64,000 nt of DNA from assembly GCF_023898315.1 (NCBI RefSeq), contig NC_064622.1, positions 179,944,178-180,008,177 on the forward strand, read 5' to 3'. Position 1 is the stretch's first letter, and the number at the start of each line of letters is the position of its first letter. This document shows positions 44,219-55,581 of the stretch, piece by piece. Below the pieces are notes generated by a model that saw only the letters and a list, made by a program, of their open reading frames with translations, was not told the DNA's origin and made no database searches. The DNA is from Schistocerca nitens. Lineage: Eukaryota > Arthropoda > Insecta > Orthoptera > Acrididae. The position numbers were made by a program, and so were the translations under genes.

Positions 44219-44242
44219 TTTTTTTTTTTTTTTTTTTTTTTT
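44219..44242 (+). repeat. Poly-T tract
   Basis: An uninterrupted run of over 20 T residues. It may be the tail of a minus-strand retroposed sequence, but I see no element attached. Confidence 0.9.
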
Positions 44243-44369
44243 ATAACCACAACGCTGAGGAGATCATTGACAGAGAAAGTAAGTACATCTAAAGTTACTG
44301 TAAAGTGAATTCGACTTTTTACTACTGCCGTTATGAGTAGTTTCGAAATGAAATCAGTGGAGCAGTATA

Positions 44370-45560
44370 CACTGATCAGTCAGAGAATTATGACCACATA
44401 CGTAGTAGTCGGTAGGTCCAGCTTTGGTGGGGATAACAGTGGCGACGCATTTTGGCATGGAAGAAATGAGCCCTTCTTTGGTCGCTGGAGGGAGATGGCA
44501 CCACATCTGCACACACGTGTCACCCAATTCCCGTAAATCACGAGGAGGGGGCGATGAGCTCTGACGCCACCTTCAATCACATTCCAGATGTGTTCGATAG
44601 GGTTCAGACCTGGTGAGTTTGGGAGGGGGGCAGCACGTCAACTGGAACTCTTCACTGTGTTCCTCGATTCCTGGCCTTGTGACATGACGCAGTATCTTGA
44701 TGGAAAATGCCACCGCTGTCGGAAACGTGATCGTCACGAAGGGGAATATGTGGTCTACAAACCTGCGTACAATACTCCTTAGCCGCCGTGGTGCCTTGCA
44801 CGTGCTCCACTGGATCCATGGATGCACATGTGAATGTTCCCCAGAGCATAATGGAGCTGCCGTCAGCTTGTCTCCGTCTCGTAGTACAGGTGTCAAGGAG
44901 TTGCTCCCCTGGAAGACGACGGTTTCGCGCCCTCCCACCGGCATGATGGAGAAGGTATCGGGAGTCATCAGACCATGCAATGCTCTGCCAGTGCGCTAAC
45001 GTCCGGTGCTGATGGTCACGTGTTCATTTCAGTCGTACCTGCCGATGTCGTGGTGATAACATTGGCACAGGCATGGATCGTCGACTGTGGAGGTCCACCG
45101 TTAGGAATGTTCGGTCCACTGTGTGTTCAGACACACTAGTACTCTGCCCAACGTTGACGTCTGATGTTAGTTCTGCCACAGTTCACCAGCTGTCCTGTTT
45201 CACCAGTCTGCCCAACCGACGACGTCCAAGAGCTGTAAGGACGGAAGGCTATACAACCCCATGATGTCTGGACGTGGTTTCACCTTGGTTTCGCTACATG
45301 TTGTAGACACTCGCCACAGCACTCCTCGAACACCCGACAAGACGTGCGGTTTCCGAAATGCCCGTGCCGATCCTCCGGGGCATCACAATCTGGCCTCGGT
45401 CAAACCCAGATAGACAGCACGCATTCCACACGAGGCACAAGGGCACCAGTCTCACTGATACTACATGCACCGTGCGTGGGTCTGACTAGCAGCCACTCCT
45501 CGCCAGGACTTGTTTGTATGGATAGTAGCGCGGTGGTCATAATATTCTGGCTGATCAGTG
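44370..45560 (-). mobile_element. Tc1-like transposon, second family
   Basis: Inverted ends cactgatcagtcagagaatt and its right-hand partner attctggctgatcagtg, flanked by TA on both sides (44368-44369 and 45561-45562). 1,191 bp, the usual size for Tc1. It carries a transposase relic on the minus strand. Confidence 0.92.
44385..45400 (-). pseudogene. Tc1-like transposase relic, second family
   Basis: The minus strand gives GEQLLDTC, then SSIMLWGTFTCASMDPVEHV, then HIPLRDDHVSDSGGIFHQDT and ASCHKARN: the central DDE core with the second Asp kept in HQDT. The third motif is frameshifted (PPKLTRSEPYRTHLECD; another frame gives NPIEH-like sequence, then MIEGGVRAHRPLL). The N-terminal DNA-binding part (about 45000-45400) is too decayed to read cleanly. 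Confidence 0.78.
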
Positions 45561-45608
45561 TACAGTTTTGATATAAATTTCTTAAACTAAGGGCCCATTT
45601 TTATTTAT

Positions 45609-45712
45609 TATTTAGAGCTATAATTTGCTTCAGGCATTTTGAATTCATGGAAGTTTGGAGTATTTAGAGCTATAATTTGCATCAGGCATTTTGAATTCAT
45701 GGAAGTTTGGAG
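45609..45712 (+). repeat. Tandem duplication, 52-bp unit
   Basis: tatttagagctataatttgc starts at 45609 and 45661. The two units differ at one position that I can see, so the duplication is young. Confidence 0.95.
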
Positions 45713-45805
45713 ATGAGGGACTGTGCCTAGCAAAAAACCGAAATTTCTTTCGAACACATCTCATGAAGTGATGGGTGGTTGGAAACTGTATGTCCCAGTG
45801 GTTTC

Positions 45806-46012
45806 AAAATGAAACCACAGCTTTAAAACAACTAATTGTATACTTTTTGCCGATTTTTTGTTGTATTCGTTGCTTACTAGGATAATGAAGGCTAATTTTA
45901 TGAAAAATTCTAAAATAATATTCTGAAGTGAAATCACGTCCTTCAAATAATTTACTTGTTGCCGATTTTTTCTTATTTTCGTTGCCATCATGACAAAGAT
46001 CAATCTTATGAA
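45806..46012 (+). repeat. Diverged tandem duplication, about 118-bp period
   Basis: Both copies contain gtgaaatcac-like, ttgccgattttttnttntnt and ttcgttgc followed by aatcttatgaaa-like sequence. Confidence 0.6.
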
Positions 46013-46039
46013 ATTTTTTTTGTATTGTTGGGACTCAAA

Positions 46040-46195
46040 GTGTTAAACGTCGCCATAACCAGAAATCCGACGGATTAAGGTGCGGTGAAAGGGGAGTCCA
46101 CGGTACAGGACCTCCTCGTCCAGTACATCGTCCACGGAACGTCGCGGTGAAGTGCTATCACGTGATCCGTAGGAAATGGAGTGGTGCTCGATCGT
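46040..46195 (-). pseudogene. DDE transposase C-terminal fragment
   Basis: The minus strand reads HFTATFRGRCTGRGGPVPW then TPLSPHLNPSDFWLWRRL, close to the WPPRSPDLNPLDFxLW motif that ends many insect IS630/Tc1-mariner-like transposases. Only this stretch is recognisable. Confidence 0.6.
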
Positions 46196-46265
46196 GCACA
46201 AACCACAGTCGTTGTCTTTCTGTAAGGGAAGCTTTGTGTTGAACTGTGTGTCTTACTTTTATTTA

Positions 46266-46645
46266 GGTATATTCAGCAGCAAACGTGGATACTGTCAGCG
46301 AAATATGTTGCTGATAGAGTTAGTAGCAAAGGAGTAATAAATTTAATCCATCATGCGGCAGTTTGTCACGCATGTCAATGTTTATGACGACATACCTCCT
46401 GATCTACGTGTCATACAATGATATATTTTTGTACGTAAGTTCATCAGGGTATATGGATACTGTCTGCAAAATGTGTTACGAGGACAGATATTGTAAAATA
46501 AATAATAAATTGAAACGTAATTCACAGTACGGCAGTATTTCACACATCTCAGTATTGATGACGTTATATCTCCTGAACTGAGTGTGCTATCACGACATAC
46601 TTTTGTAGATGCGTTTAGCGGCATGACGGCATATCTCCTAAACTG
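46266..46645 (+). repeat. Diverged tandem repeat, about 175-bp period
   Basis: tggatactgtcagcgaaatatg (46287) recurs as tggatactgtctgcaaaatg (46455), and the block atgacgacatacctcctgat recurs as atgacgttatatctcctgaa and again as atgacggcatatctcctaaa. Two copies and a partial third. Confidence 0.75.
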
Positions 46646-46746
46646 TGAGAGATAGGTGGTTCTTACGCACACAGCGATTGTTGCTTGATATAAACGTTGA
46701 AATCGGTCCAGTGGCTTAGTAGGTGTGGAACACACATATAAAAGCG

Positions 46747-46749
<3 letters not shown>

Positions 46750-46807
<58 letters not shown>

Positions 46808-46816
46808 GCACAAACA

Positions 46817-46855
<39 letters not shown>
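46750..46855. repeat. Compound microsatellite (CT)n(CA)n
   Basis: About 18 CT units run directly into more than 30 CA-type units with a few CG or AA interruptions. Confidence 0.97.
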
Positions 46856-46856
<1 letters not shown>

Positions 46857-47696
46857 GCTCCATTTTTATTTCATCATATAAGATGAGTGGGACGCAAGTA
46901 ATAAGGGAAGACGGAATGAAAAGTGTTACTTCCAGGGATCTCGTAAGAATCGACCTCCAGCTATATGACAGAAATTGTCGCATTATTCACGTTAAAAGGA
47001 TGGTTACTAAATAGACACGGAAGGACCTGATAACGGGCATCTGGCACTTAAGTAAAAATTCACTTGCAAACCGTGAAAAGAAGTGAACTGTATGAATAAG
47101 AAAATGTTGAAGATAGGTTGTAAAAAAATCAAACGTTATCACAACAATCCTAAAAATCAACCGATGGCTGATCGACTTCATCCTAGAGACATCAGATCAA
47201 AGCAGCACTTAACTACACCGATACCGTGTCCAGGAAACGAGTCTGTACAGCACCAGAGTCTGACCCTAGAGTCGAAGCGTCGGTCCCGATCGCAGTCTGA
47301 ACCCAAAGTTTCGCCACAGCGGCCGCGGTAGAGAACAGAGTCAGCAGAAGTGTCTCTCTGAACGGCTCGCAAAAGAGTGAGTACAAAAATTATTTTTTTT
47401 GGATCCTGGTGTTCCCCCGAAACAAAGGAGTCCATCAACTCTATTACTGGCCAACCAAAACTTGTGGCTCGTTGTCGTCGTACCAAATGAGAAGAAATTG
47501 CCATATCGAGTCCCCACTATTCTCTGACGTGCCCGATGAATCAACGTTCCATAACTGCATTCGTCCAATCAAAGACCGCAACCAGTGGTCGACCTATCAA
47601 CGAGCAGAGACTACCCATTAAATTCCCCATCTCTAGTGAAAATTTGAGCTAGCTGGCCAGGACAACTAAACACACACAAAGTGCTTTAATCGTTTG
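46856..47696. other. Unassigned spacer
   Basis: Moderate GC. Open frames on both strands near 47083-47620 overlap each other and show no domain. Confidence 0.45.
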
Positions 47697-47830
47697 ACTG
47701 CAGTCATGTACTGTGCGGCTGGTCCCGGCTGAGGTTCGAGTCCTCCCTCGGGCGTGGGTGTGTTTGTTTGTCCTTAGGATAATTTAGGTTAAATAGTGCA
47801 TAATCTTAGGGACTGATGACCATATGAGTG
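47697..47830 (+). mobile_element. SINE, head D with body 2, 5'-truncated
   Basis: Starts inside the head (gactgcagtcatgtactgtg), B box ggttcgagtcctccc, body ccttaggataatttaggtta to gggactgatgaccatatgag. The 3' end is also shortened. No clear duplication. Confidence 0.85.
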
Positions 47831-48734
47831 GCGCCAATCTGTAGCTTTGTCATCGCTTGGGAAGGCATCTCGGACACGTAACGTCTAGGTAAGGGGCCGT
47901 ACAATTCCCCCTAAATGGGTGGGCAGAACGCACTTTTTCAAAGTCATATTTCTCCAGAAACACGGCAGCACCGCCGCCCCGTGGCGTGGACTTCCACACT
48001 CCAGGAGACTTCGAAGGTAACTGATGAAGAAACGACATGGATACCCTACCGTCGTTACAGGTTCGAACTTTTATTACATTAGTGAAATTAATATTGCTCC
48101 TTCATTTTCATATCAAGGGACACATCAGACTACATATGAAAGGGCAGGATGAAGGTACTATCTACTTGTTAGATCGCAATTATTTCTGCTATAACTGAAT
48201 ATTCTGGCTCTTATATCGAATTATTGGGGGAATTTATATTAAATGGTGGCTGAAACTGGTTTACATGAAACGAGCCAGATATAAATTGGCAAACGCTTTC
48301 CATTACCTAAAGTACGAACATGTGGCACTTTTTTTAAAAGCTCTGTGTAAAAGTTAGTCCGCTGGTGAGCTAATGATTAACTAAGAGAACACGGGGCAGA
48401 ACAGGATAGTGGGGCAAAACGGGATTCTGCTGTTTTCTAGATTGACGAGTTCTGCAAACATATTGTAGTGACATGTCACGATGTCTCGCAACGGACGGCA
48501 AGGTCAACGCCAGATAAGTCCTTAATTGTCAACTGTACGCACTTAAATAACAAGCAATATTTAAGTACATGCCATTTGCTAAACGTCAGTTCTATGATAC
48601 GTTGAAATCCGTCGGTTGTTATGCTCCATAAATGTCGTTAACTTGAATATGCTTCTTGGGCGGCTGGAGGTAGGGCAGAATGGAATACCGTCTCACTCTG
48701 TGTAGTCACTCTTTGACGCAAGCGGATTTCAGAC
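47831..48734. other. Unassigned spacer
   Basis: No supported feature. Confidence 0.5.
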
Positions 48735-48736
48735 TA

Positions 48737-49644
48737 TTAGGTTTGTGCATAAGTTCGCAGCGTTTTTGTTTTGCGTGTTGGTATTCCGGTTCCTATGGGT
48801 TTATTTATCGATTTTAATTTTTCCTATGTAGTTCACTATTGTTATTTGAGTTTACAAACTGTCAGTTTATCAACTGGACATAGTGAGTGAAGCTGTGGAC
48901 GCAGTAAAACTGAGCGTCAAGTGGAGAAATCTGAATATTTCTGACATATTCTCCTTTTCGAAATCAATAGATGGGTGGCAGCAGCGGAGACAGCAAGAAA
49001 CATTTGCGCCATGTATGGGCATAATGCCACTGGACAGAGCATGGCAAGAAAATAGTTTTCTCGTGTTAAGGATAGTTTTGACATTTGTGACTCTCCACGT
49101 TCAGGAAGACGTTTAGGGTTTGATGAAGATCGTGTAAACGCATTAATCCACAACGATACACGTCAGTGTACTTTAGAACTGGCAAAATGTGATGAACTGA
49201 GGTTATTCCAGAATCTTGCGACGTTTACATGCAACGGGGAAGTTTTAAAAATCGGGTGTAGTGATATCGCAAGTTCCAGTCACAAAAATCAGCGGATGGC
49301 CGTATATGCATCTCTGCTTGCTCGTCATCAATTCCCTAATGAACAGCACCGACCATTCTTATCCTGTATCGTTACTGATGACGAGAAATGCTAAATAAGG
49401 AAAGGAAAGGAATGGTTTAACAACCTTCAAGGAGCTTTCTTTCCGTATGAAGTGCGTCGGCGAGTTCTTCTCCTCAATGCCACGTAATTTCTACCGTCAA
49501 GGAATCGAAAAGATACTCCAGCGTTGGCAGACTGTTGTGAATAACGAAGGGCAATATATTATTGATGACTAAAGTCTCTTTTATGTGTAATTGTTGTGTT
49601 TATTAAACATATGGAAAAATCTATGAACTAATGGAACTACCCAA
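48737..49644 (+). mobile_element. Mariner transposon with deleted middle
   Basis: The left end ttaggtttgtgcataagttc follows a TA and matches the classic mellifera-type mariner terminus. The right end near gaactacccaa is followed by TA. The length (about 900 bp) is well below the usual 1.25-1.3 kb. It contains a decayed transposase gene. Confidence 0.88.
48880..49570 (+). pseudogene. Mariner transposase relic (DD34D type)
   Basis: Recognisable blocks across frames: N-terminal helix-turn-helix remnants, SRSGRRLGFDEDRVNALIHN, ELAKCDELR, HKNQRMAVYASLLARHQFPN then EQHRPFLSCIVTDDEK, where the first catalytic Asp stands (GDEKW has become DDEKC and a stop). The central catalytic region, including the second and third Asp motifs, is deleted. 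The C terminus FYRQGIEKILQRWQTVVNN remains. Inactive. Confidence 0.85.
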
Positions 49645-49649
49645 TACAT

Positions 49650-50405
49650 ACTCCTTTCTTTCCCTAGCGTTTCATGTGATGTGAACTTACGCTAGAAATA
49701 CTGATAGCCGTTGTTGAGATATTAAATTAATGTAAATGGCAGTTTCAGCCATTTTACATTCTGAAATTTGGATTATTAAATCTAAAAGTGTCTGAGGGGG
49801 TTTAACGTACCCAAATCTTGCAGAACGAGACCAGACTTTGATAAAAGTTTTCTTAAGTACAGACGTAGGGCAAAGTGCACTCTTGTACTTAAACATATAT
49901 ATCTCTCAAAATTTTACAGCTACGACAGTGGGACAGTGGAACTTGAGACTGTTATGTACAACATAATGCACGATATTCTGTGTAATCTTTATTTGAAAAT
50001 GCCCATTGACATACATTTTATAAGGTTCTGAATTTTTAATTACCATTGTTTCTATAATGTATCTTTTCTCGCAAACTAATCAAGAAATAAATCTAAAATT
50101 TCAGAGTTTACATCTCCATAAGAGACTGTGTGGAACAGACTTTTGTTTGTCATAGTTGCTTTGAAATTAATTTTTCAGTTTTGTGTTACCCAGGACTCCT
50201 CTATATTCCTCAAATTTTAAAAAACTACTTTTCTTAGACAAAAGATAACGGAAAAGTGCACGTGATATTCAGTTAGAAATTCTTAATACCTCTGCTAAAT
50301 TTCAAGACTTTACCTTTTATAGTTCCTGAGAAAAGGTACAGTCGTGCTCAAAAGCATCCGAACGACCTGAATTGCATTTCGCCTGATTTGCATGCAAGCC
50401 ACATT
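49650..50405. other. Unassigned spacer
   Basis: AT-rich with no supported feature. Confidence 0.5.
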
Positions 50406-50408
50406 ATA

Positions 50409-51772
50409 CACTACTGGTCATTAAAATTGCTGCACCAAGAAGAAATGCAGATGATCAGCGGGTATTCGTCGGACAAATATATTATACTAGAACTGACATG
50501 TGATTACATTTTCACGCAATTTGGGTGCATAGATCCTGAGAAATCAGTACCCAGAACAACCACCTCTGGCCGTAATAACGGCCTTGATACGCCTGGGCAT
50601 TTAGTCAAACAGCTTGGATGGCGTGTACAGGTACAGCTGCCCATGCAGCTTCAACCCGATACCACAGTTCATCAAGAGTAGTGACTGGCGTATTGAGGCA
50701 GTTGCTAGGTCACCATAGACCAGACGTTTTCAATTGGTGAGAGATACGGAGAAAGTGCTGGCCAGGACAGCAGTCGAACATTTTCTGTATCCAGAAAGGC
50801 CCGTACAGGACCTGCAACATGCGGTCGTGCATTATCCTGCTGAAATGTAGGGTTTCGCAGGGATCGAATGATGGGTAGAGCCACGGGTCGTAACACATCT
50901 GAAATGTAAAGTCCACTGTTCAAAGTGCCGTCAATTCGAACAAGAGGTGACCGAGACGTGTAACCATTGGCACCCCATACCATCACGCCGGGTGATACGC
51001 CAGTATGGCGATGACAAATACACGCTTCCAATGTGCGTTCACCGCGATGTCGCCAAACACGGATGCGACCATCATGATGCGTTTTGCCATTCGTTGCCCA
51101 GGTTCGTCGTTGAGTACACCATCGCAGACGCTCCTGTCTGTGATGCAGCGTCAAGGGTAACCGCAGCCATGGTCTCCGAGCTGATAGTCCATGCTGCTGC
51201 AAACGTCGTCGAACTGTTCGTGCAGATGGTTGTTGTCTTGCAAACGTCCTCATCTGTTGACTCATGGACTGAGACGTGGCTGCACGCTCCGTTACAGCCA
51301 TGCGCATAAGATGCCTGTCATCTCGACTGCTAATGATATGAGGCCGTTGGGATCAAGCACGGCGTTCCGTATTACCCTCCTGAACCCACCGATTCCATAT
51401 TCTGCAAACAGTCAGTGGATCTCGACCAACGCGAGCAGCAATGTCGCGATACGATAAACTGTAATCGCGATAGGCTACAACTGGACCTTTATTAAAGTCG
51501 GAAACGTGATGTTACGCATTTCTCCTCCTTACACGAGGCATCAAAACAACGTTTCACCAGGCAACGCCGGTCAACTGCTGTTTGTGTATGAGAAATCGGT
51601 TGGAAACTTCCCTCATGTCAGTACGCTGTAGATGTCGCCACCGGTGCCAACCTTGTGTGAACGCTCTGAAAAGCTAATCCTTTGTATATCACGTCATCTT
51701 CTTCCTGTCGGTTAAATTTCGGGTCCGTAGCACGTCATCTTCATGGTGTAGCAATTTTAATGGCCAGTAGTG
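50409..51772 (-). mobile_element. Tc1-like element, copy 2
   Basis: Ends cactactggtcattaaaatt and gcaattttaatggccagtag, flanked by TA at 50407-50408 and 51773-51774. 1,364 bp, opposite orientation to copies 1 and 3. Confidence 0.93.
50690..51540 (-). pseudogene. Tc1-like transposase, copy 2
   Basis: Start codon near 51540 (MPRVRRRNA) is followed at once by a stop, and another stop lies near residue 66. The open part from 51307 carries the second helix-turn-helix (SARTVRRRLQQHGLSARR), but a deletion joins RRTWATNGKTH to HDGRIRVWRHRG, removing the first catalytic motif FSDESRF. The second motif FQQDNARPHVAGP is intact; the next block reads SPYLSPIENVWSMV (Asp to Tyr before the catalytic Glu) and then ends in stops. 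Confidence 0.88.
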
Positions 51773-51774
51773 TA

Positions 51775-53255
51775 ATTCAAAAAAGTTAATTTATGGCAAT
51801 TTGCAGTTAATGTTTTTATTTCAGTTTTTGCTATATTGCTATACCCCTAATGACTAATGTTGTCTGTGTTCATAATCTTAAATCTCTTCCTCGTCTAACT
51901 GGTTTAATCTCTTCCCCTTCCTCCTTTTACTAACTAGCTTTTGAATTTTTTCCTCTTCTGCTTGAGATTTGTCAGGTCGCGTTTCATCGGTGTTTCTGAG
52001 TATCGTCAGCGTCATGCACCTGGATGGAAGGCTAGTCTCCGCAGGCACTTAACCCTACCTACATTTCCACTATTTGAACACTAGGCTGGCATCACATGCA
52101 GCTATCTTCACAACAACTGAGAACACAAATACTGTTTTTGGACACCGCATCTCATATAAGGTGATTGTAGCTCATTTGTATTCTGTGTTTACCAAAGTAA
52201 ACAGCAGTTCAGGATTGGCTAGGTATCTGGAAGTTGGTTTATAACATCTAAAACAGCAAGTGGCAAACGTTGTTTGTGGCTTTATGGCTTTCCACTTGCT
52301 TTTGCCTGTAGATATTTGCACCACAATATGTTACAAAGGCAATGTTGAGGATTACCATCTGTGGAAAGTCTGTGAAAGAATGTTGCCCACAAGACTTGCT
52401 GCATTGTTTCCACATTAAGTAAGTTATCCGTGATAAATTTCCATACTATATTTGTAAAGTGTGAGTTACCATGTCTGTCAGTCTGTTGACACCACCCAGT
52501 ATGTTTTTCCATCTTCTAAAAGCTACATTGTACGCAAAGGAACAAGCCAAGATAATCTTTCTCACAGCCTTATAGACTCATCTGGAGTTCGTTTCGATTG
52601 TGTGAACGAAAATTACGCACAAAAAATTTCTAGCGTAAAGAAGGTGTGGATCACAGCATAGAAAGAGGGGGCGTGGCTGGCGCAGACGCCCAAACAAACT
52701 TTTTAAATCATTTTTGTTGCCAGAACTCGGTTATGAAACTTTGCGATGTTATTTTTAAGGAATCAATCTAACAAGTTACGCAATAAAAAAATTAGAAATT
52801 TTTCCCAATTTTTCTCTACATCTGCCCTTGATAGGGTTAGCAGGTTTGCATTTACCGCCTCCTATCACGGATTAGCAATAACTTCGAAATGTGAACTTCA
52901 CTTTCCGAGAACCCTTAGGAAATACCTTTCTTCCACTTGTTCTCCCTAATATGAATTTCACATGATCATCACGGTTCACTGTTGAGTATCAGTCCTAAAT
53001 AATTAAAAAAATGTGACATGCTCCAGATGTTTGCAGTTTACCTCATAATCGGGTAGCATGTAGTTATTTGTCATTGTTATACCCGTTATCTTTCAGTTAC
53101 CCAGATTTACAGCCAACATTCATTTCCTGGGTGTTTAATTCATTCAAGTCTTCTACATTTTTTTAAGCTCGTCAAACGACGTTATTTTCGGGTAGGCAAC
53201 AGCATCAGCAGTGAAAATTCTGTAGTACCACTAACTCTACCCGATAAATTATTTA
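51775..53255. other. Unassigned 1.5 kb
   Basis: AT-rich, no recognisable element. Short frames at 52282-52949 lack motifs. Confidence 0.5.
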
Positions 53256-53500
53256 CGTCAGGGGTGGCCGAGGTTTCTGCTCGGGGGCCACGCCTAGGCC
53301 TGAGTGTCAAAATGATCAGCCTCGCTTCGCATTTTCCACACTGCCAAGCCAGGCTGTCTGGTCGCAATAAAGAAGAAGACGAGGGAAAACAGCGGATGCC
53401 TCGCATTTAAATAGCAGAACAGTCGTACTGGAAAGGACTTGGTTTTATATTTCACATTTATCAACAACATAGATTTGAAACAAAACAAGTTTTCAGTATA

Positions 53501-53606
53501 AATTATTTTTGGCGCACTGAAGACATATTATAATGTTTATTTGGTGCAAACTAAATTATTTTTGGCGCTCTGAAGACATATTATAATGTTTATTTGGTAC
53601 AAACTA
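53501..53606 (+). repeat. Tandem duplication, 53-bp unit
   Basis: aattatttttggcgcactga at 53501 recurs at 53554 as aattatttttggcgctctga. The units differ at only a few positions. Confidence 0.93.
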
Positions 53607-53919
53607 TAATCATATGGACAGATGCAGAAAATCTCAAAGGGTTTTGCACTCAGGTTGCCAATCATGACTTATTTAGTTTAACAATCGAAAAAAGGGCTTC
53701 AAATAAATACTTCGATCGAAATATTATAGCACTTTTGCTACCACATGATGGGAACTTGAAAAATCTATCTGAGAAAAGCAGTAGTTACCTTGCAGGTCGA
53801 TCAGTTACATATGCATACGCACAGGTGCGCTTTCAATTGAAAAGCAAAGGTCTGGAAAACAGATCTAAGACTGACAGTGTTCTCAACACGTTTATAAAAC
53901 TATCGTTGTAATTCTTGCA

Positions 53920-54116
53920 GCCGGCCGGAGTGGCCAAGCAGTTCTAGGCGCAACAGTCTGGAACCGCGTAATTGTGACGGTCGCAGGTTCGAATCCTGCC
54001 TTGGGCATGGATGTGTGTGATGCCCTTAGGTTAGTTAGGTTTAAGTAGTTCTAAGTTCTAGGGGACTAATGACCTTAGAAGTTAAGTCCCATAGTGCTCA
54101 GAGCCACTTTTTTTTT
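53920..54116 (+). mobile_element. tRNA-derived SINE, head A with body 1
   Basis: ccggccggagtggccaagca head, B box ggttcgaatcctgcc, body 1, T-rich end. The 10-bp duplication aattcttgca / aactcttgca lies at 53910-53919 and 54117-54126 with one change. Confidence 0.92.
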
Positions 54117-54741
54117 AACTCTTGCAAGGCCACAATGAATTCTTCAAACTTTGCACTTTCTTTAACGCCAGTGCTGCTTACGGAACTGGAATGTCTTTGC
54201 TGCAATGAGTCCCTTCTACAAAGCGCTTTTCTTTTTAAATGCGTCTCCATCAAATCAGAAAGAAGTTACCTTGCAATGCCTTACTGTGGGCAGTATGCAG
54301 TCAAGTCCACTTAAAATGCGAAGTCCGCATTGCATTGAGGGATGTTCTCACTTTCGTTCCTGCACTCCTTTTTCCTTTATAATCTCAGTAATAGCGAGAT
54401 TAAATATGAAAAATCACTCCAGGAATGCCCCTTAACTTAACCAGTGTCCTTAGCAGTAATATCTGAAATCTCTATACTCTTTCTCATTTCCATTAAAAAC
54501 TGTTTCGACTGAAAATGGAATAATGAGTGTGATTTCAGGAGCTCTACTATTCGTACCACCAATTCGTTCAAGTGCTGCTTGCCTGATAATTGAAGACACA
54601 GTGCTTCTTGATGTAGAGAACAGCGAATCCCGTCTGTCGATCGTTGTAATTTTAGGCATTCATTGTCATCTAAAATCTTAAATTCTTTCTGCATGGTACT
54701 ATAACGTGCTTTCGTAGCAAATAAGCAGTACCCACCTCTTA

Positions 54742-55183
54742 CAGACCGCCCGGTTGGCCGTGCGGTCTACGCACGGCTCTCCGGGCGGGAAGGAGCGCCG
54801 GTCCCCGGCACGGATACGCCCGGCGGATTTGTGTCGAGGTCCGGTGAGCCGGCCAGTCTGTGGATGGTTTTTAGGCGGTTTTCCATCGGCCTCGGCAAAT
54901 GCGGGCTGGTTCCCCTCAGCTACACTATGTCGGTGATTGCCGCGCAAACAAGTTGTCCAAGTACGCGTACACCACCATTACTCTACCACGCAAACATAGT
55001 GGTTACACTCGTCTGGTGGGAGACGTTCCCTGGGGGGTCCACTGGGGGCTGAACCGCACAATAACCCTGGGTGGCGGAGGGGTGAAGTGGACTGCGGTAG
55101 TCGTCGTGGGGTTGTGGACCACTGCGGCTGCGGCGGGGACGGAGCCTCGCCGTCGTTTCTAGGTCCCTGGTTAACATAACATA
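54742..55183 (+). mobile_element. Long tRNA-derived SINE, second type
   Basis: Head gaccgcccggttggccgtgc, then ttaggcggttttccatcggc, and a GC-rich body (gtggcggaggggtgaagtgg). The 12-bp duplication acccacctctta / acccatctctta lies at 54730-54741 and 55184-55195. Its tail is taacataacataa. Confidence 0.86.
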
Positions 55184-55239
55184 ACCCATCTCTTATGCAA
55201 ATTGAGAATTCTAATCTTTCTCTCCTGTCCCTCATATTA

Positions 55240-55580
55240 ATTTTACAATCTAGGGACGATAGATCGCTAGACTATCTCTTGTCGTGCAGAGAGCCACTGG
55301 ACCTGTGAACGTCCTTAATACCAGGAAAAAATAGCTAAGGGTAAACAGCTCTGACACCACGATTCTGCCGAACTCCCAGAGTTGTGCCGACCACAAAATG
55401 TCGTACTTTAATGTTGCATGAAGGTCCATGCGAAGCCGAATGACAGGCCAGGGGTTGGCCTGCGCGCGACACACACACACGCTGCACGCGTGAGGTCTGG
55501 CACGCCGTGGCCGGCCCTGGTTTACGTAAAGCGAGAACTTTAGAGGTCCCAGTACTCTTCCTTGCGGCAAACCCGATGTT
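55240..55580 (-). pseudogene. LINE fragment with RT motif
   Basis: The minus strand just inside 55580 reads SGLPQGRVLGPLKFSLYVN, the conserved RT box before the catalytic site. The sequence after it does not continue as RT. The Tc1 copy at 55582 cuts it on the right. Confidence 0.5.
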
Positions 55581-55581
55581 A

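Larger units (their letters stand above)
53259..54725 (-). mobile_element. hAT-like transposon relic
   Basis: caggggtggccgaggtttct at 53259 resembles hAT termini (CAGGGGTGG). The minus strand downstream reads GIRCSLHQEALCLQLSGKQ and HLNELVVRIVELLKSHSLFH, then QSKQFLMEM and FAF(stop)VDLTAYC, the order seen in the C-terminal half of hAT transposases related to GTF2IRD2-like proteins. It is broken by stops and by a SINE at 53920-54116. The opposite terminus is not identified. Confidence 0.58.

Noticed and set aside
46382-46849. 155-codon minus-strand frame with CV and ER repeats
   Set aside because: It is translated from the CT/CA microsatellite and the adjoining tandem repeat, not a protein gene.
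54754-55235. Several overlapping 60-90 codon frames on both strands
   Set aside because: They lie within a GC-rich SINE with a target duplication and have no domain.
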